Below, piece after piece: positions 32,694-36,511 of a stretch of 36,511 nucleotides of DNA. Positions within the stretch are counted from its first letter, which is position 1. Every line of letters starts with the position of its first letter. The position numbers were made by a program, and so were the translations under genes. Under the pieces are notes generated by a model. The model did not search any database. It was not told the origin of the DNA and saw only the letters and a program-made list of their open reading frames with translations. The stretch comes from CAYTTA01 sp964440655 (GTDB taxonomy: Bacteria; Bacteroidota; Rhodothermia; Balneolales; Balneolaceae), in assembly GCA_964440655.1 (NCBI GenBank), contig CAYTTA010000019.1, positions 1 to 36,511 on the forward strand. The letters run 5' to 3'.

Positions 32694-34670
32694 CTAAACC
32701 CTCCGGAGCCGCAACGCATTCAGAATCACAGCGAATACGGAAAGTTCATGCACGAGCATTCCCCCTGCCATGTGGACCTCACCGGCAACAACCCCCGCCA
32801 GGAGCAGCCCCACAGTAAGGAGGGCGATCGCCACATTCTGCCGGATGTTCCGCAGGGTTTTCCGGGAGATCCGGATCGCCTCTGGAATCTTCATCAGATC
32901 GTCGGTCATCAGTGCGATATCCGCCGTCTCGATGGCGGTATCCGTACCGGCAACCCCCATCGCAATCCCGATATCGGCATGAGCCACCGCCGGAGCGTCG
33001 TTGATCCCGTCGCCGATCATGGCGACCCGATGGCCCTCTTGTTGGAGCCGGGCAACGGCAGCCAGCTTCTCATCCGGAAGCATCCGGGCATGCACTTCAT
33101 CGATTCCGGTCCTCTCTGCGACCGCCCGGGCTGTTCCCTGCACATCCCCGGTCAGCATCACCACCTTCCGTATGCCGCTTCGCTTCAGTTCCTGAACCAT
33201 CTCGCTTGCCTCTTCACGCACCGGATCGGACACCCCGAGTGAACCAATCCACTCCGTATCCAGTGAGGCATGCATCACCGTATGGCCTTCCTCTTCCAGT
33301 TGGAGCGACTGTGCCAGCAGATCCCGATCCAGTTCTACGCCGAAACTCTTCAGCAGCTCGGGCCTCCCGACCAGAATCTCCCTGCCCCGGTACCAGGCAC
33401 GAACCCCCATTCCGGTCACCGCTTCAAATTGTTCCGGCTCCGGCAGTTCATGGAGAGTCCCTGCCGCATCGAGTACCGGCAGGGCCAGCGGATGCTCCGA
33501 TCCCGACTCGGCAATTCCCGCCCAGTAGAGAAGCTCCCCTGCATCACCCGAAAGACCCTTCATCCCATGTTCTCCAATCAACTCCAACCGGACAGCTCTC
33601 CTCCCTAACCGGCCCTCTACATTCCCGGTTACCGATTCCGTTTCCTGTCCCGGTACCAGAATCGGTTCCGGCAGAAGTAGCGCTGTCAGTTCCGGCTTTC
33701 CTTCGGTAAGAGTACCCGTTTTGTCCAGAGCGACAGCGGTGATTCTTCCCGCATTCTCCAGATGCTCTCCCCCCTTGATCAGAATCCCCTTCCGTGCGGC
33801 AGATCCGATCCCGGTGATGATGGAGACCGGGGTGGCGATGACGAGCGCACCGGGGCAGCCGATCACCAGAAGAGTCAGGGAGAGCTCGGCATTTCCGGAG
33901 TAAAGGAACGCCACCAAACTCATCCCTACGATGGACGGAGTGTACCAGGTGGCAAAACGTTCAATAAGACGCTGGGAACCCGCCTTGTCCTCCTGCGCCT
34001 CCTCCACCCTTCGGATGATTTTGGCAAGGACGGTATCCCGTCCGGCCCTCGTTGCCCGGACTTTCAGAAGCCCGTTCTGATTCAGGGTGCCGGCAAAAAC
34101 TTCCGATCCCTTTTGCTTCTCCACCGGAAGCGGCTCGCCGGTTATGGAACTCTCATCGATCACCGACCTTCCAAGCTCCACCATTCCATCGACAGGTATC
34201 CGGCTGCCTGGACGGATCAGCACCAGGTCTCCTTCCCGCACCTCACGGGCGGGTACCGACTCTTCCCCCTTCGGAGTGAGAAGCACCGCCCGGGCCGGAG
34301 CCAGACTCAGCAGCTCCTTGAGCGTGCTCCGGGTCCGACTCATGGATCGCGCCTCCAGCCATCCCCCCAGCAGGAAGAGAAATGTCACGGCGGCCGACTC
34401 CCAGTAAATTCCCAGCAGCAGCCCACCGGTTGCCGCGATGGCCACCAGCAGCTCGATGGTCATCTGCCGATTCATCAACCCCCGCCACGCCTTAACCGCA
34501 AGATCCCGGCCCGCCAGCAGGGTCGCCGCAATCATCAGCCCGTCATGAAGCGCCCGGTTTCCGGCACCGTGCAGGGAGATCAGCCCGGCCAGAATGAAAA
34601 CACCTGCTGTGATCAGCAGGACTTTCATCCGGTTGTTCCGGTTCATCAGATAATGTTTCAGTTTTTTCAT
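32694..34670 (-). CDS. Heavy-metal P1B-type ATPase with CPG ion motif and no N-terminal HMA domain
   Basis: A 658-residue metal-exporting ATPase. Motifs in order: TGEP at 177-180 (A-domain), ion-site GCPGALVIATP with CPG at 272-274, DKTGTLTEG at 316-324 with the phosphorylated Asp, SEHPLA (nucleotide-binding His-Pro), MLTGDVQGTA and MIGDGINDAPAVAHADIGIA. About eight membrane helices fit. The usual CPC is CPG here, which occurs in a minority of P1B ATPases and leaves the metal uncertain (Zn/Cd/Co or similar). The N-terminal HMA domain is absent and is encoded separately just upstream. The ATG at 34670 (GGTGAGAG before it) is preferred over 34682. Confidence 0.9.
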   Translation of the reverse strand: MKKLKHYLMNRNNRMKVLLITAGVFILAGLISLHGAGNRALHDGLMIAATLLAGRDLAVKAWRGLMNRQMTIELLVAIAATGGLLLGIYWESAAVTFLFLLGGWLEARSMSRTRSTLKELLSLAPARAVLLTPKGEESVPAREVREGDLVLIRPGSRIPVDGMVELGRSVIDESSITGEPLPVEKQKGSEVFAGTLNQNGLLKVRATRAGRDTVLAKIIRRVEEAQEDKAGSQRLIERFATWYTPSIVGMSLVAFLYSGNAELSLTLLVIGCPGALVIATPVSIITGIGSAARKGILIKGGEHLENAGRITAVALDKTGTLTEGKPELTALLLPEPILVPGQETESVTGNVEGRLGRRAVRLELIGEHGMKGLSGDAGELLYWAGIAESGSEHPLALPVLDAAGTLHELPEPEQFEAVTGMGVRAWYRGREILVGRPELLKSFGVELDRDLLAQSLQLEEEGHTVMHASLDTEWIGSLGVSDPVREEASEMVQELKRSGIRKVVMLTGDVQGTARAVAERTGIDEVHARMLPDEKLAAVARLQQEGHRVAMIGDGINDAPAVAHADIGIAMGVAGTDTAIETADIALMTDDLMKIPEAIRISRKTLRNIRQNVAIALLTVGLLLAGVVAGEVHMAGGMLVHELSVFAVILNALRLRRV

Positions 34671-34731
34671 CGCTCTCACCATTGGTTCAATGTTTGTGCC
34701 TGAGGCTGGCAGTCAGGACCATTCGGACCCG

Positions 34732-34758
34732 GGTCAGGTCGGTCAGGTCGGTCAGGAC
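34732..34758. repeat. 9-bp tandem repeat between ATPase and HMA genes
   Basis: GGTCAGGTC, GGTCAGGTC, GGTCAGGAC in direct succession, followed by related GGTCC/GGTCAGG pieces to about 34786. The region separates the two metal genes and carries no reading frame of note. Confidence 0.7.
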
Positions 34759-34805
34759 CGGTCCAGCCCAGGTCCGGTCAGGGTCACACAGGATGCCCCT
34801 TCAGG

Positions 34806-35048
34806 TCAGTAGGGCGAGACCGAGGTTTCGTACCCTGCCTTCCGGACAACATCGGCCAGCTCTTCCGGCGAGACACGCTCCGAATCGTGATCGATCTCGA
34901 TCCTGCCGGATGCAAAATGAACCGTTGCCTTTTCAACACCCTCCATCCGGTTCAGCACCGATTCAATCTGGCTGATGCAGGAGGGGCAGCTCAGTTCCAT
35001 GCTTCGGAGAAGGGTGGTGATGGTGTTTTCCTGTTTTGTGGTTTCCAT
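34806..35048 (-). CDS. Small heavy-metal-associated (HMA) domain protein
   Basis: An 80-residue protein consisting of one HMA domain with the metal-binding CxxC in MELSCPSCISQIES (Cys about 21 and 24) and the ferredoxin-like beta-alpha-beta-beta-alpha-beta pattern (GVEKATVHFASGRIEIDHD; LADVVRKAGYETSV). It probably carries the metal to the adjacent P-type ATPase, replacing that protein's missing N-terminal domain. A GAGG ribosome site precedes the ATG at 35048. It is the first gene of the presumed HMA-ATPase-Crp operon. Confidence 0.88.
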   Translation of the reverse strand: METTKQENTITTLLRSMELSCPSCISQIESVLNRMEGVEKATVHFASGRIEIDHDSERVSPEELADVVRKAGYETSVSPY

Positions 35049-35100
35049 GATTCATCCTCTTTTCGTTTGGGTTTGATGTCATCGGACATGGCTGTCAATG

Positions 35101-35114
35101 TCGATCAACATCAA
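35101..35114 (-). promoter_or_regulatory. Candidate FNR-type operator upstream of the HMA gene
   Basis: On the - strand TTGAT-GTTG-ATCGA matches the FNR-family site TTGAT-N4-ATCAA at 9 of 10 bases. It lies 53-66 bp upstream of the HMA start codon, at the head of a run that ends with a Crp/Fnr-type gene, so autoregulation is plausible. No promoter elements were defined. Confidence 0.4.
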
Positions 35115-35186
35115 GGTAGGGGCAGGAGAGGCGTGGCAAAATGATCCGGATCAGTTAACCGCAGAGAACACAGATCAACCCGACTC

Positions 35187-36296
35187 ATGACTGGATTGCA
35201 GCCCAAATGCACGCAAATCGACTTGGGAAAGACGACCATGCTCCTGCAATATCTCAAATTCAGGATACCGGACCGGACGAAGGCTCTCTATGTCACCGCG
35301 GATCATCACTGGTTCTACGATCAGACTCTGTTTGATCTGGCCGGTGCCTTTGTCCGCATGGGAGGTACCCACCTGCTTATCGATGAGATCCATAAATACC
35401 CAGCCTGGTCCCGCGAGCTGAAAAACATCTATGACGGTCTTCCGGACCTTCAGGTCATTTTTACCGCCTCCTCCATACTCGATATTCTGAAAGGTGAATA
35501 TGACCTGAGCCGCCGGGCGATAACCTATGAGCTGACCGGCCTCTCCTTCAGAGAGTTTCTTGAACTGTTTCATGAAATCCGGCTGCCGGTACAGAATCTG
35601 GACCGGATCCTCACATCACCCGATGTAGTAACCCGCGAAATTCTGGACCGGATCAAACCGCTGCCACTCTTCAGGGAGTTTCTGGAATTCGGTTATTTCC
35701 CGTTTGCCCACGGGGAAAAGAGCTCCATTTTCCGACGAAAGCTTGATCAGATCATCACTACAGTACTTGACAGTGATCTGATGATTGTCGAGGGATATAC
35801 AGCTGCTCATATCGCAAAAATCAAAAAGCTGCTGGGCGTCATTGCCGGGTCGGTTCCCTTTGAGCCGAACATATCCGCTCTGGCCCGGAAACTGCAGATC
35901 GGTCGGGACACGGTCAAAATCTACCTGCATAATCTGGAAAGAGCCCGTCTCCTGAATCTGGTTACACGAGACACGGACGGGGTCGCCTCCCTTCAGAAAC
36001 CGGAAAAGATCTATCCTGAAAACACCAATCTCTCCTTTGCGCTGAAGGATCATCCGGAACTGGGAACGTTACGGGAGACATTTTTCCTCAATCAGCTGCG
36101 AAATGCAGGTCATTCCGTTCATCTCCCCCGTAAGGGAGATTTCCTGATCGACAGAAAATGGATATTCGAAATAGGTGGGGCCAGAAAGGGCAATCACAAG
36201 ATTCGCGACCTTCAGAATGGATTTCTGGCTCTGGATGACATGGAGCACGCCTATTTGAACCGGATTCCGCTCTGGCTTTTCGGATTCCTCTATTAG
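35187..36296 (+). pseudogene. AAA_14/DUF4143 ATPase with damaged 5' end, P-loop lost
   Basis: A 369-residue frame with the AAA_14 core (LGKTTMLLQYL, Walker B HLLIDEIHKYPAWSRELKNI, the sensor-like VIFTASSILDI, SRRAITYELTGLSFREFLEL) and a C-terminal DUF4143 domain (LFREFLEFGYFP; ALARKLQIGRDTVKIYLHNL; FFLNQLRNAGHSVHLPRKGD FLID). Normal members start with 20-35 residues ending in a GPRQVGKTT P-loop. Here the preceding residues are MTGLQPKCTQID, so the glycine-rich half of the P-loop and the N-terminus are gone, as if unrelated DNA were joined at about 35220. ATP binding is unlikely. The family includes many mobile, poorly understood ATPases. Confidence 0.7.
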
Positions 36297-36336
36297 GAAC
36301 TCTCTGATCGTGACCAAGGGAGTGGCCTGCAGCCGG

Positions 36337-36364
36337 GGTGGTCGGGTGGTCGGGTGGTCGGGTG
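36337..36364. repeat. 8-bp tandem repeat
   Basis: Three and a half copies of GGTGGTCG in direct succession between the damaged ATPase and the tRNA terminator. Non-coding. Confidence 0.75.
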
Positions 36365-36399
36365 CGGAAGTTGTCGAATTTTCCGACGATCCCCGACAT

Positions 36400-36446
36400 A
36401 AAAAAAGCCTTGCAACGAGGGGGGTGTGGGGATACGTTGCAAGGCT
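36400..36446 (-). terminator. Intrinsic terminator downstream of tRNA-Met
   Basis: On the - strand AGCCTTGCAACG pairs with CGTTGCAAGGCT (12-bp perfect stem, 36406-36417 with 36435-36446) around a 17-base loop, followed by a run of seven T. It lies directly downstream of the tRNA gene on the same strand and is a textbook Rho-independent terminator. Confidence 0.9.
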
Positions 36447-36454
36447 TCCGATTG

Positions 36455-36511
<57 letters not shown>

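Overview
The window is dominated by one flagellar gene cluster, followed by a signalling island and an accessory region with metal transport, a redox-type regulator and a surface lipoprotein. It comes from a draft assembly: two runs of exactly 100 N (10964-11063 inside flgE; 26268-26367 in a repeat) are scaffold gaps. The host looks like a GC-rich, Gram-negative (diderm), non-proteobacterial flagellate. It has a lipoprotein with a lipobox, Shine-Dalgarno sequences at many starts, and the gene order flgB-flgC-fliE to fliR seen in many deep-branching phyla. A member of the Bacteroidota/Balneolota side of the FCB group is possible, but the sequence alone does not settle this.

Region 1 (2-3308, + strand) is the end of an flh arm: flhF (cut by the window edge), flhG, a small membrane protein and the flagellar sigma factor fliA. 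It converges on region 2 (3401-21958, - strand), which reads in transcription order flgB, flgC, fliE, fliF, fliG, fliH, fliI, fliJ, a motE-like gene, fliK, flgD, flgE, motA, motB, fliL, fliM, fliN, fliO, fliP, fliQ, fliR. These 21 genes are tightly packed with many 4-nt overlaps. They encode the proximal rod (FlgB/C, FliE), MS ring, C ring, export gate and ATPase, hook, hook-length control and stator. A strong sigma-54 promoter lies directly upstream of flgB.

Region 3 (22461-26187) holds three histidine-kinase-related genes. Protein A is a FlrB/NtrB-like PAS kinase whose phospho-histidine is Asn and whose DHp domain carries a 75-residue insertion. The middle gene is an intact hybrid kinase with a receiver. 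Protein B keeps the histidine but has lost the ATP-binding boxes, like ChpT or Spo0B. Together with the sigma-54 promoter this suggests an unusual split phosphorelay controlling flagella, which is the main point of interest in the window.

Region 4 (26188-36511) contains a degenerate 19-bp tandem repeat around the second gap, an unrecognised ORF, an ornithine/alanine-racemase-family gene with a GNAT gene, an RCC1/InlB-repeat lipoprotein, and an array of about 74-bp hairpin repeats. These are followed by a likely operon (HMA metal chaperone, P1B-type ATPase, Crp/Fnr regulator, truncated small gene), a 5'-damaged AAA/DUF4143 ATPase, and a partial initiator-type tRNA-Met with a terminator. Short tandem repeats occur in many of the intergenic spaces.
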